Positions 1 through 7,046 of a DNA stretch of 16,672 bases are shown here, in pieces (the first letter of the stretch is position 1; each line of letters starts with the position of its first letter). The stretch is from Paenibacillaceae bacterium UBA6304. GTDB taxonomy: Bacteria > Bacillota > Bacilli > Paenibacillales > Paenibacillaceae. The notes under the pieces were generated by a model, which saw only the letters and a list, made by a program, of their open reading frames with translations, searched no databases and had not been told where the DNA came from. The DNA is taken from the NCBI GenBank assembly GCA_002439285.1, contig DJTQ01000338.1, forward strand, positions 1-16,672, given 5' to 3'. A program made the position numbers and the translations under genes.

Positions 1-1856
1 TTGATTTCTGGTAAATGCTTCAAATTCTCTTCTATATGGTCAATCACATAAACCTGCTGTAACTCCTTCTCCCCATGCCGATTGCATCTGCCTGCAGCTT
101 GTGCGATAGAATCTAGGCCCGCCAGGGACCGAATTACACTTTCAAAGCTTACATCTACTCCTGCCTCAATTAGCTGCGTGCTAACACAAATGATTCTATC
201 GTTATTATTCAGGTGTTCACGAATTTCTTGCAGAAGATCATTACGATGCGAAGCGCACATGGACGTACTAAGATGATAAACAGGAATATTCATCTCATTT
301 ATTTTCAACTTCTGATAAAGCTCCTTCACTACCGTCTTGGTATTTAAGATAACGAGCACACTTCGGACTTCTTCAACTTTTTCGATAATAAAGTCATATA
401 GCTTGTCATTGCTAAATCCCTCGTCCGTTGCTTGATCAATCACTTCCACACGTTTAAAAGCATCAATAACTTGATCCAGATTATCAATCATTTCTGCATC
501 CGTGTTAATCTCCAGCTTATGTTCAACAAAGTCGAGTGCCGGCTGGGTCGCAGTGCACAGGACAATACTGGAATGACCATAACTCCGCAAAAAGTTCAAT
601 GCTTCATTAAATAACGATACACATGTAATCGGAACCTTCTGAACTTCGTCAAAAATCAAAACCGACTCGGTTAAATTATGTAACCGTCGAATATTCCGGC
701 TTCCCTTAGCGTAGAAAACATTCAAAAACTGTACCATCGTTGTAAAAATAATCGGCGAATCCCAGTTATCTTTAGCGAGTTTCAATTTCTGCTGTACGTT
801 GGCCGTACCATCCGAATGTTCATCATCATCACTGGAATCTTCGACAACATTGGAATGGTGCTCTAGAATATTGGCATCATCCCTAAGAATTTTTCGTACT
901 TCGGCAGCATTCTGTTCAATGATTGTGGTATATGGAACAATGTAGATAATATGCTTTTTTTGATAGATTTCGGCATGTTTTAACGCGTATCTCAAACTAG
1001 CCAGAGTTTTGCCACCGCCGGTTGGAATGGATAAGGTATAAATGCCTGATGGGCTCTCGGCAAATTGATCGCACTGAAGAGACATGTTGCTTCTGAGCAG
1101 ATTAATAGAGGTTTGAGGTTGATCAGGATGACCTGCAAAGGAATTAATTTTGTCCATAAGCTTGCCATAATAGGAAGCAAAAAGTGAAGTGCGTTCTTGC
1201 GCGGGTTCTTCAACTTTATTCTCCTCAAACATTCGAGTGTTCGTTCGGTCAGCATCAATTAAGGTACTGAAGACAAACTTAGTTAAGAACATTAACTTGG
1301 TTTCTGAACTAGCCGAAGATTCTTGGCCTAAATAAGCCTGCAATTCGGCGGCCGCCCTATCTACATAATGCTGAAAATCCGCTTTACTCATCACAGATTC
1401 GAAGAACTTCTGCTCCGTCCATTCAAATTCTGGTAAATCGTCTTTATCTCGAACACGCTGTAAATATTTCGATTCCAAATCAGGACTCAGATAATCATGA
1501 AGATAAGAATGGTGAGAAATGATAGCGTTTCCAACAATCTCTGCGACCATCCCTTTGTACCGATCTATTTTCTCAATATGGAATAAGTTATATAGGAGTT
1601 TCCCACCTGCTGTCGAATGATCAACGCTTCCACGCTTTGGAGGGGCATCCGGATTATTTACAGCCTCTAAAATGTAACTTTTGAATTGCTCAGTGTACTT
1701 TCCCATATCATGCAGCATGCCTGCCAACCCAGTAATGTGCCTGACACCTAATTTTGCTCCAAAAGATTCCGCCAACGCTTTAACACCTAGTAGATGCTCT
1801 TCCACGGATTGTTCCTGGTGATCGCTTTCGCGGATGTGGGCAATATAACTATTCAT
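1..1856 (-). CDS. cas3: CRISPR-associated nuclease-helicase Cas3, type I-C (3' end beyond window)
   Basis: Cas3 is recruited by Cascade to a matched target and degrades it with an HD nuclease driven by a superfamily 2 helicase. My translation gives 618 open residues from ATG at 1856 to the left edge with no stop, so the C-terminus is outside. HD nuclease motifs: H49-D50 in MLHDMGKY, H80 in DHSTAG, SHH at 114-116, and an Asp near 201-203 in DADRT. Helicase motifs: Walker A PTGGGKT 278-284, DEVQ 403-406 in place of DEAH/DECH, CTATQP 434-439, and motif VI QAAGRCNRHG 586-595. All are intact, so the enzyme should be active. The start is supported by AGGAGG at 1863-1868, six bases upstream. The type I-C assignment rests on single-chain architecture and on the adjacent repeat type. 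The other cas genes are expected to the left. The region looks more AT-rich than the genes to the right. Confidence 0.93.
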   Translation of the reverse strand, partial: MNSYIAHIRESDHQEQSVEEHLLGVKALAESFGAKLGVRHITGLAGMLHDMGKYTEQFKSYILEAVNNPDAPPKRGSVDHSTAGGKLLYNLFHIEKIDRYKGMVAEIVGNAIISHHSYLHDYLSPDLESKYLQRVRDKDDLPEFEWTEQKFFESVMSKADFQHYVDRAAAELQAYLGQESSASSETKLMFLTKFVFSTLIDADRTNTRMFEENKVEEPAQERTSLFASYYGKLMDKINSFAGHPDQPQTSINLLRSNMSLQCDQFAESPSGIYTLSIPTGGGKTLASLRYALKHAEIYQKKHIIYIVPYTTIIEQNAAEVRKILRDDANILEHHSNVVEDSSDDDEHSDGTANVQQKLKLAKDNWDSPIIFTTMVQFLNVFYAKGSRNIRRLHNLTESVLIFDEVQKVPITCVSLFNEALNFLRSYGHSSIVLCTATQPALDFVEHKLEINTDAEMIDNLDQVIDAFKRVEVIDQATDEGFSNDKLYDFIIEKVEEVRSVLVILNTKTVVKELYQKLKINEMNIPVYHLSTSMCASHRNDLLQEIREHLNNNDRIICVSTQLIEAGVDVSFESVIRSLAGLDSIAQAAGRCNRHGEKELQQVYVIDHIEENLKHLPEI

Positions 1857-2029
1857 ATCTCTCCTCCTTTGAAATAGACCTCATCTGCTAAAAAGTGTAC
1901 CTTTACTCCAAGTTACCCTTCCAATCTCCCAACAAACTTAGTACAGGACCATTTTTCCCTTACAATATTCTCCAACTATACAAATGATTCGACAGAACTA
2001 GATGTTATCCTTCCATGTACCTAAAAACG

Positions 2030-2061
2030 ATTATGAGATGAGAACAATTCATGCATGTCAA
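2030..2061 (-). promoter_or_regulatory. possible cas3 promoter (poor spacing)
   Basis: A perfect TTGACA (2056-2061) is followed 20 bases downstream by CATAAT (2030-2035), one mismatch from TATAAT. The 20-base spacing is longer than the usual 16-18, so this promoter would be weak or the match is chance. It lies between the array terminator and cas3, where a separate cas promoter would be needed. The rest of 1869-2138 shows no gene or clear structure. Confidence 0.25.
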
Positions 2062-2138
2062 CATTTTGCAGTAGAGTTTAATTAGCAAGTAAACTGTCGC
2101 CCATCCTTCCCTCACCATCTATTAAATATTATGAATTC

Positions 2139-2190
2139 AAAAAACCACTCGCTAGAATAAATGGCAGCCCATTATTCTAGCAAGTGGTTT
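2139..2190 (-). terminator. intrinsic terminator closing the CRISPR array transcript
   Basis: Two 19-base arms (2142-2160 and 2172-2190) pair with one mismatch around an 11-base loop. On the minus strand the stem runs into six T (complement of 2139-2144). It sits 35 bases beyond the leader-distal end of the array and before cas3. It should end the pre-crRNA and insulate cas3 from array transcription. The upper stem is A/T-rich, so efficiency may be moderate. Confidence 0.72.
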
Positions 2191-2225
2191 AAGAAAATTT
2201 ATAATTTGTTAGAATCGTCCCTCCG

Positions 2226-2257
2226 AATTCAATCCATGCATCCGAGGGGGATGCACT
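2226..2257 (-). repeat. degenerate terminal CRISPR repeat
   Basis: This leader-distal copy differs from the 32-nt repeat at about six or seven positions. Two of these, C to T and G to A at the base of the stem, compensate each other, giving TGCATCC/GGATGCA. The final bases (AGT in place of GTC on the minus strand) are lost. Terminal repeat decay is normal and marks the old end of the array. Confidence 0.9.
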
Positions 2258-3106
2258 GCTGCAAGAGCCAAAGCAGCCCATCCATTAACTTAATTTCAAT
2301 CCACGCATCCGCGAGGGATGCGACGCGGAAACCTTTACGACAATACCACATGCTGTATCATTTCAATCCACGCATCCGCGAGGGATGCGACGGGAGTGTT
2401 CGCTGTGGAGTTGATCCGCAAGATTATTTCAATCCACGCATCCGCGGGGATGCGACGGTATATAGAATATGGCGGCGGAATGCCTCCAGAATTTCAATCC
2501 ACGCATCCGCGGGGATGCGACGTAGCCGCGACAAGTATAGTGATAGCGGATGATATTTCAATCCACGCATCCGTGGGGATGCGACTAAGAAGTATTTTCC
2601 AAGGAGGCGACAAATCGATATTTCAATCCACGCATCCGCGGGGATGCGACGGCGGCATGGTGTGGCGGAGTAGACACTTTTAGTATTTCAATCCACGCAT
2701 CCGCGGGGATGCGACCTTTACTTTTTGTAGATCCATATCCCGCCCCCCAATTTCAATCCACGCATCCGCGGGGATGCGACTCGGAAGAGGTGCGTATTTG
2801 TGGAAATGATCACGATTTCAATCCACGCATCCGCGGGGATGCGACTAAACGAGGATGGATAGCCTTTACGGACCTCAATATTTCAATCCACGCATCCGCG
2901 GGGATGCGACAAAACTTTCGATCAGTCCGTTATATTTACCTGTATTTCAATCCACGCATCCGCGGGGATGCGACTGGCCCAGCAGCCGAGTAGCATTATT
3001 TGCTTAGATATTTCAATCCACGCATCCGCGGGGATGCGACGCAAGATATGGTGCTAAAAAGGGCAAAGGATCTAAATTTCAATCCACGCATCCGCGGGGA
3101 TGCGAC
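2226..3106 (-). CRISPR. type I-C CRISPR array, 14 repeats and 13 spacers
   Basis: On the minus strand the repeat starts GTCGCATCC and ends GGATTGAAAT, matching type I-C repeats; it folds as CGCATCC/GGATGCG around a small loop. Repeats in plus coordinates: 2226-2257 (degenerate), 2293-2324, 2360-2391, 2426-2456, 2491-2521, 2555-2585, 2620-2650, 2685-2715, 2750-2780, 2815-2845, 2880-2910, 2944-2974, 3010-3040, 3076-3106. The first three are 32 nt; the rest are 31 nt, lacking one base in the loop. Spacers are 33-35 nt and I saw no duplicates. Orientation follows from the ATTGAAA end (the future 5' crRNA handle) and from decay of the leftmost repeat, so the leader is at the right and transcription runs towards cas3. 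Plus-strand open frames here that read as repeated SIHASA or NPRIRGDAT strings are translation artefacts of the repeat. Confidence 0.98.
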
Positions 3107-3250
3107 TCCGATTTTAGAGAAAATGAGGCGAGATATCGCCTTTCAAACTCAAAAATCAACTTCATATAAGCTTTAACTTTATAATAAGCCACTCGTTATA
3201 AAAAGTATATCCAATATAAGGATAATAACTGGTGCGGATCCCCCAGTAAT
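3107..3250 (-). promoter_or_regulatory. CRISPR leader region
   Basis: This A/T-rich stretch abuts the newest, perfect repeat and precedes it in the direction of transcription. It contains a short inverted repeat, AGGCGA/TCGCCT (3126-3131 and 3136-3141), 20-35 bases from the first repeat, in the zone where leader motifs guide Cas1-Cas2. TATTAT- and TATAAC-like boxes are present, but I could not find a convincing -35/-10 pair, so the exact promoter is not called. The right boundary is arbitrary. Confidence 0.7.
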
Positions 3251-3391
3251 TTTATGTGAGCTATACATTCGCACCGCAAAAATTACATATAATCCTATTC
3301 TTATTTTCGACTTTCAAAACTATTACTCCTTACGCTCGTTGTTGCTCCGAATTCTTTCACATAAGAACGGGGATGAGGTCCTCCCTGCAAA
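3251..3391. other. intergenic stretch with no recognisable feature
   Basis: There are no convincing genes on either strand between the leader and the palindrome cluster. A plus-strand open frame over 3256-3519 lacks a ribosome site and runs through the palindromes, so it is not accepted. Confidence 0.5.
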
Positions 3392-3591
3392 ATATAGCGG
3401 ACTTTTTGGGTCTTATTTTAGCAACTTTAGGTTTTCGGGCACAAATAAGGCCCTTTCGGGGCCTTATTTATCTCATTCTCTTCCCAAATCCACTTTTTAA
3501 CTCTCAAAGCGTAAAATAGGGGACAGAAAGTCCGCTATTTCCACTGAATGCCTGATATTCATGAAAATAAGAGCCTAAAAGTCCCTTATTT
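3392..3591. repeat. cluster of four REP-like palindromes (11-5-11 geometry)
   Basis: Four 27-base elements lie at 3392-3418, 3443-3469, 3514-3540 and 3565-3591. Each has an 11-base arm starting AAATA (ATATA in the first), a 5-base loop, and an 11-base arm ending TATTT. The second is a perfect palindrome (AAATAAGGCCC / GGGCCTTATTT), the third pairs 10 of 11, the fourth 9 of 11, and the first is much decayed. Exactly 24 bases separate elements 1-2 and 3-4, and 44 separate 2-3, so the unit looks like a pair. Shared sequence at fixed geometry suggests a dispersed repeat family (REP/BIME-like) rather than chance. Some copies could also act as weak terminators. No transposase is nearby. Confidence 0.7.
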
Positions 3592-3642
3592 CCCACTCGG
3601 GTTAGGATGTGGGGGAGCATTCGGCAGCGTCGACTGCATCAA

Positions 3643-3660
3643 CAACTTCAGCAACTTCAG
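3643..3660. repeat. short tandem repeat, two copies of CAACTTCAG
   Basis: Two perfect 9-base copies lie in the gap downstream of the GGDEF gene. The surrounding minus strand (about 3595-3715) has an open frame that is Gly/Arg-rich then Leu-rich, but no start codon or ribosome site in that frame. It could be the remnant of a small gene; nothing firm can be said. Confidence 0.4.
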
Positions 3661-3727
3661 CAGCATCTGTAGCGACAGACGGTCGAAGCCTCCACCCCCT
3701 CTTCTTCTACCATTGTAATTACCTTAC

Positions 3728-4996
3728 TTATTTACTCACACAATTCCTCCCCTTTTTCTTGGCCCGGTAGAGGGCCGTGTCCGCCGATTTCATTACCGTA
3801 TCCGGTGTTTTATGTTTGTCGCTTCTTTGGGAAACGCCGATGCTGATCGTTATATATATTTGTTTCTGGGTCGCGGATCTTGATCTGGTGCTGCGGCCGC
3901 GGGCTTTGCGCTTGGTTGATTTGCGCCTCCGGTTGCCGGGTTTGCGCAGCGTAAAGGCTCTTTTGGACACCTTTTCTCTTAATTGTTCCAGGTGAGGGAA
4001 GACCTCCGGGATGCTTTTTCCCGGGAAAAGAACGGTGAATTCCTCGCCGCCATACCGGTAGGCCTTCCCGCCGCCCGTAACGTCCTTAATAATAGAAGCT
4101 ACCAATTTCAGAACCTCGTCCCCGGTGTCATGCCCATAGGTATCATTAAATTTCTTGAAATGATCGATATCCAGCATCGCCATGGCATAGTTCATTCCCA
4201 GTTTCATCATATCCTGCTTCAGTGCCCGCCTGGAGGGCAGCCCGGTTAGCTCGTCCGAGAAAGCCATGGAATAGGAATCCTGAATGATCGAAGTTATAAG
4301 GATGATACCTGATGCCGCGAAAAAGACCGGATACATCATGATATTGGCATTCCCTTGATGAAGCACCATAATTACGGCGCCCAGCACTCCTATAAAAGAA
4401 ATCTCCTGAGAGGTTTTATACCGAATTTGCCTCAGAATTAGGATGATCCCTGCCGCCAGAAATAGGATTAGCGCCGCTTGTGATATAGGGGTTACGGAAT
4501 GGAGGTTGACCGGTAAAAACTCTTGTTCCATCAGTCCAAGCCATTTGCTTTGTTCAGGTCGGATCAACCAGTAAGCCAATAACACTTGGAGTAGTAAGAT
4601 TCCCATCCTAAGCCCGCCCCACAAACTCCATATCCCCCGCTCTTTGAAAAAGGAAAACAGCCCTATATTCAGAGGAATCGCCAAACTTATCAAACTATAG
4701 ATGTCGGACTTTTTCATAGGGGGTGAGTCCCCTAAATCCCCTTGCCCTGTTACCCCAGGCAAGAAGGTAATAGCTGCCAGACTTAACCCGAGCACGATGA
4801 GAATAAAAAACTCCCGGCTCCGGTTGAATTTCCAAGAGATCACCGCCCCGATCAGCAGGATGGCATAGGGGGCATACTTCACGATGTCCAACTGCGGTTG
4901 CGACATAGCGTCTGTCTTTTTGTAAAAAAGATAGGCTAGTCCAATTAGCAGAAACGGAAGCATAAGTTTAAAGGTGGTTTTTACTGTAGTTTTCAA
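3728..4996 (-). CDS. membrane-bound GGDEF diguanylate cyclase
   Basis: Predicted to make cyclic-di-GMP from two GTP at the inner face of the membrane. The 422 residues begin with about eight hydrophobic segments between residues 9 and 238, a multi-pass sensor-like region I cannot assign to a named family. A GGDEF domain follows (about 243-420): DELTGLPSRR 248-257, LDIDHFKKFND 275-285, active-site GGEEF 316-320, and TISIGVS 383-389. The catalytic residues are canonical, so activity is expected. The four residues at the usual inhibitory-site position read TGGG, not RxxD, so product feedback by that site is probably absent. Residues 350-379 are a basic insertion with 14 Arg/Lys and no acidic residue. 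The start is TTG (4994-4996) with GGAGG about 12 bases upstream, a slightly long gap; an internal Met start is possible. It appears monocistronic and diverges from the ABC operon. Confidence 0.9.
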   Translation of the reverse strand: MKTTVKTTFKLMLPFLLIGLAYLFYKKTDAMSQPQLDIVKYAPYAILLIGAVISWKFNRSREFFILIVLGLSLAAITFLPGVTGQGDLGDSPPMKKSDIYSLISLAIPLNIGLFSFFKERGIWSLWGGLRMGILLLQVLLAYWLIRPEQSKWLGLMEQEFLPVNLHSVTPISQAALILFLAAGIILILRQIRYKTSQEISFIGVLGAVIMVLHQGNANIMMYPVFFAASGIILITSIIQDSYSMAFSDELTGLPSRRALKQDMMKLGMNYAMAMLDIDHFKKFNDTYGHDTGDEVLKLVASIIKDVTGGGKAYRYGGEEFTVLFPGKSIPEVFPHLEQLREKVSKRAFTLRKPGNRRRKSTKRKARGRSTRSRSATQKQIYITISIGVSQRSDKHKTPDTVMKSADTALYRAKKKGRNCVSK

Positions 4997-5168
4997 TATA
5001 TGTATTTTCCTCCAAAATGGAATTAAATATAGTTTCAGTCTATTTTATATCGGCTGTTGGAAGGCGTCCGCTTAGCGCTTAATTTCGAACGTTTTTTTCG
5101 ATATTTCACACAAATTCTTTCAATATATATAACAAATTTCGATTACATTTAGTAATTAGAAAAAGACG

Positions 5169-5196
5169 TTGAACTTACCTGCCCAAGTGGTATAAT
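5169..5196 (+). promoter_or_regulatory. sigma-A promoter of the ABC exporter operon
   Basis: TTGAAC (5169-5174) and a perfect TATAAT (5191-5196) are 16 bases apart. Transcription should start near 5203, giving an untranslated leader of about 68 bases before the ATG at 5271. That leader contains a 7-bp inverted repeat (5206-5212 and 5232-5238). Confidence 0.8.
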
Positions 5197-5220
5197 CACG
5201 TTAGTTTGTTGATTGGGTCC

Positions 5221-5283
5221 ATGAGTCTTTTTCAACAAGAAGGTAAGAACAATCAGAAACAGGTGATCAAATGTTTGAACTAA
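5221..5283 (+). CDS. possible 20-codon leader peptide overlapping the ABC operon start
   Basis: An ATG at 5221 opens a 20-codon frame (MSLFQQEGKNNQKQ...) that stops at 5281-5283, 13 bases inside the following transporter gene. Its position in the short leader, with the second arm of a small hairpin inside it, would suit translational coupling or attenuation of the exporter. Against it, the ribosome site is poor (only a GGGT-like run just upstream), and a chance frame of this length is easy to get. Confidence 0.2.
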   Translation: MSLFQQEGKNNQKQVIKCLN

Positions 5284-7046
5284 AGTGGCTATGGAAGAAC
5301 CTGGAGGGAGACCGTACGCGGTACATCCTGGCACTTTGCCTCTCGGTGGTGGGCTCCTCGCTCATGATCGTGAATCCTTACATCGGCCAACGCATTGTCG
5401 ATACGTTTATAGCGAATGACAACGCGGTGCAGAATTTAACAGATCAGCGGGGGCTGCTCATTATGCTCTGCCTGGGCATGATCGGCTTTTCCTTACTCCG
5501 TACGGGCCTTGCCTACCTGACAACGATGCAGTATGAACGTTCTTCGCAGAACGTACTCTATCGGGTCCGCGTTTATCTGTACAACAAGATTCAAGAGCAA
5601 GACATGAACTATTACGACCATAACCGCACCGGCGACCTCATGACCAAGATGACAGGCGATCTGGACATGGTGCGGCACTCCATGGCATGGATTATCAAGA
5701 CGATCATCGAATCGCTCACGATTTTCCTTGCTGCAGTAATTTACTTTTTTACGATTGATGTAGAGCTGACGCTATGGCTGCTGATTTTGTCTCCGCCGAT
5801 TTTTGTGGTCGCTTACATCTTCGCGAAACGCGTGCGTCCGATGTACGTGGATCTACGTGAGCGGCTGTCCCAGCTCAACACCACCACCCAAGAGAATATC
5901 TCGGGTAACCGGGTCGTCAAAGCATTCGCTCGCGAAGACTTCGAAGTGGAGAAGTTCACGGACAAGAATGTCAATTATTCCAAGGCTAACAAAACCGCAG
6001 CACTCGTATGGCTCGATTATTTCCCTTATCTGGAGACCTTAGCGCAGGCTTTCAACGTCATCCTGCTGCTGGTAGGCGGTTTGTTCGTCATGAACGGCCG
6101 GATCACCTTCGGTGAATTCGCGGCTTTCTCGGCGCTCATCTGGGCCATTTCCAACCCAATGCGCAATATCGGTATCATCATCAATGATATTCAAAAGTTT
6201 TTTGCCAGCTTAACCAAGATTATCGAGGTCTATTACGCACGTCCCGGCATCGTAAACGAACATAAGATGCAGGACAAACAACGCTACAACGGTAGCATTG
6301 AGTTTGACCATGTCAGCTTCAAATACGGCAACGTCGAGGTTCTGCATGATGTGAGCTTTAAGGTTAATCCAGGTGAAACCGTTGCCATAATGGGCTCGAC
6401 TGGGTCCGGGAAAACGACGCTAGTCAACCTGATTCCCCGCTTCTATGATGTGTCGCAGGGACGGGTACTGGTTGACGGCAACGACGTGCGTCAGTTGGAG
6501 CTCGATGAGCTCCGCGGCAACATCGGCGTAGCCACCCAGGACGTCTTACTGTTCTCCGATACGATCGACGGGAATATCGCTTATGGCGAGCCCGATCTTC
6601 CGGAGGAAGAGACGATCGAATATGCCCAGCTTGCGGCCGCGCATGATTTCATCACCAAGATGCCGGAAGGCTACGACACCATCGTAGGGGAGCGCGGGGT
6701 CGGCCTGTCCGGCGGACAGAAGCAGCGTATTGCGCTCGCCCGGGCGATGGCGGTCAAGCGTCCGATTCTGATTCTGGATGATACAACCTCGGCCGTCGAT
6801 CTGGAGACGGAAGAGCATATCCAGAAAAGTCTGCGCGAGCTCGAATATCCTTGTACAAAAATTATTATTGCCCAGCGTGTCTCAACGACTGCGGAGGCCG
6901 ACCGGATCCTGATCCTGGACGAAGGCCGCTTGATTGAAGAAGGTACTCACGCCGAGTTGTTGGCAAAACGGGGTTATTATTACGAAGTGTTTATGCTGCA
7001 GAACGAGGGTATTGAAAGGCAGGTGACAGACCATGGCAAGGAATAA
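5271..7046 (+). CDS. ABC exporter half-transporter, degenerate-site subunit
   Basis: A fused permease-ATPase (591 residues) of the multidrug/lipid exporter class. Six membrane helices lie in about residues 15-310, and the nucleotide-binding domain spans about 341-580: Walker A GSTGSGKT 375-382, Q-loop Q423, signature LSGGQ 479-483, Walker B ILILDD 499-504. The catalytic Glu after Walker B is Asp504 and the switch His is Gln535 (IIIAQRVST), so this chain's own Walker site should hydrolyse ATP poorly, while its intact signature can complete the partner's site. This is the usual pattern of heterodimeric exporters such as LmrCD, BmrCD and TM287/288. AGGTGA (5261-5266) supports the start. It overlaps the next gene by 14 bases, implying coupled translation. 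The substrate is not evident. Confidence 0.95.
   Translation: MFELKWLWKNLEGDRTRYILALCLSVVGSSLMIVNPYIGQRIVDTFIANDNAVQNLTDQRGLLIMLCLGMIGFSLLRTGLAYLTTMQYERSSQNVLYRVRVYLYNKIQEQDMNYYDHNRTGDLMTKMTGDLDMVRHSMAWIIKTIIESLTIFLAAVIYFFTIDVELTLWLLILSPPIFVVAYIFAKRVRPMYVDLRERLSQLNTTTQENISGNRVVKAFAREDFEVEKFTDKNVNYSKANKTAALVWLDYFPYLETLAQAFNVILLLVGGLFVMNGRITFGEFAAFSALIWAISNPMRNIGIIINDIQKFFASLTKIIEVYYARPGIVNEHKMQDKQRYNGSIEFDHVSFKYGNVEVLHDVSFKVNPGETVAIMGSTGSGKTTLVNLIPRFYDVSQGRVLVDGNDVRQLELDELRGNIGVATQDVLLFSDTIDGNIAYGEPDLPEEETIEYAQLAAAHDFITKMPEGYDTIVGERGVGLSGGQKQRIALARAMAVKRPILILDDTTSAVDLETEEHIQKSLRELEYPCTKIIIAQRVSTTAEADRILILDEGRLIEEGTHAELLAKRGYYYEVFMLQNEGIERQVTDHGKE

Noticed and set aside
992..1258. An 88-codon minus-strand frame inside cas3
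   Set aside because: It is another frame of cas3; the true frame is open for 618 codons with all Cas3 motifs.
2161..2993. Three plus-strand open frames across the CRISPR array
   Set aside because: They encode repeated SIHASA and NPRIRGDAT strings made only by translating the repeat; no ribosome sites. They are artefacts.
3256..3519. An 87-codon plus-strand frame between the array and the GGDEF gene
   Set aside because: No ribosome site, and much of it is translation of the palindromic elements.
3595..3715. Gly/Arg-rich then Leu-rich minus-strand frame downstream of the GGDEF gene
   Set aside because: No start codon or ribosome site in that frame; too short and repetitive to call. May be a gene remnant.
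5085..5105. LexA-like box (CGAAA...GTTCG) upstream of the GGDEF gene
   Set aside because: Spacing is five bases, not the four of CGAAC-N4-GTTCG, and the first half-site has a mismatch.
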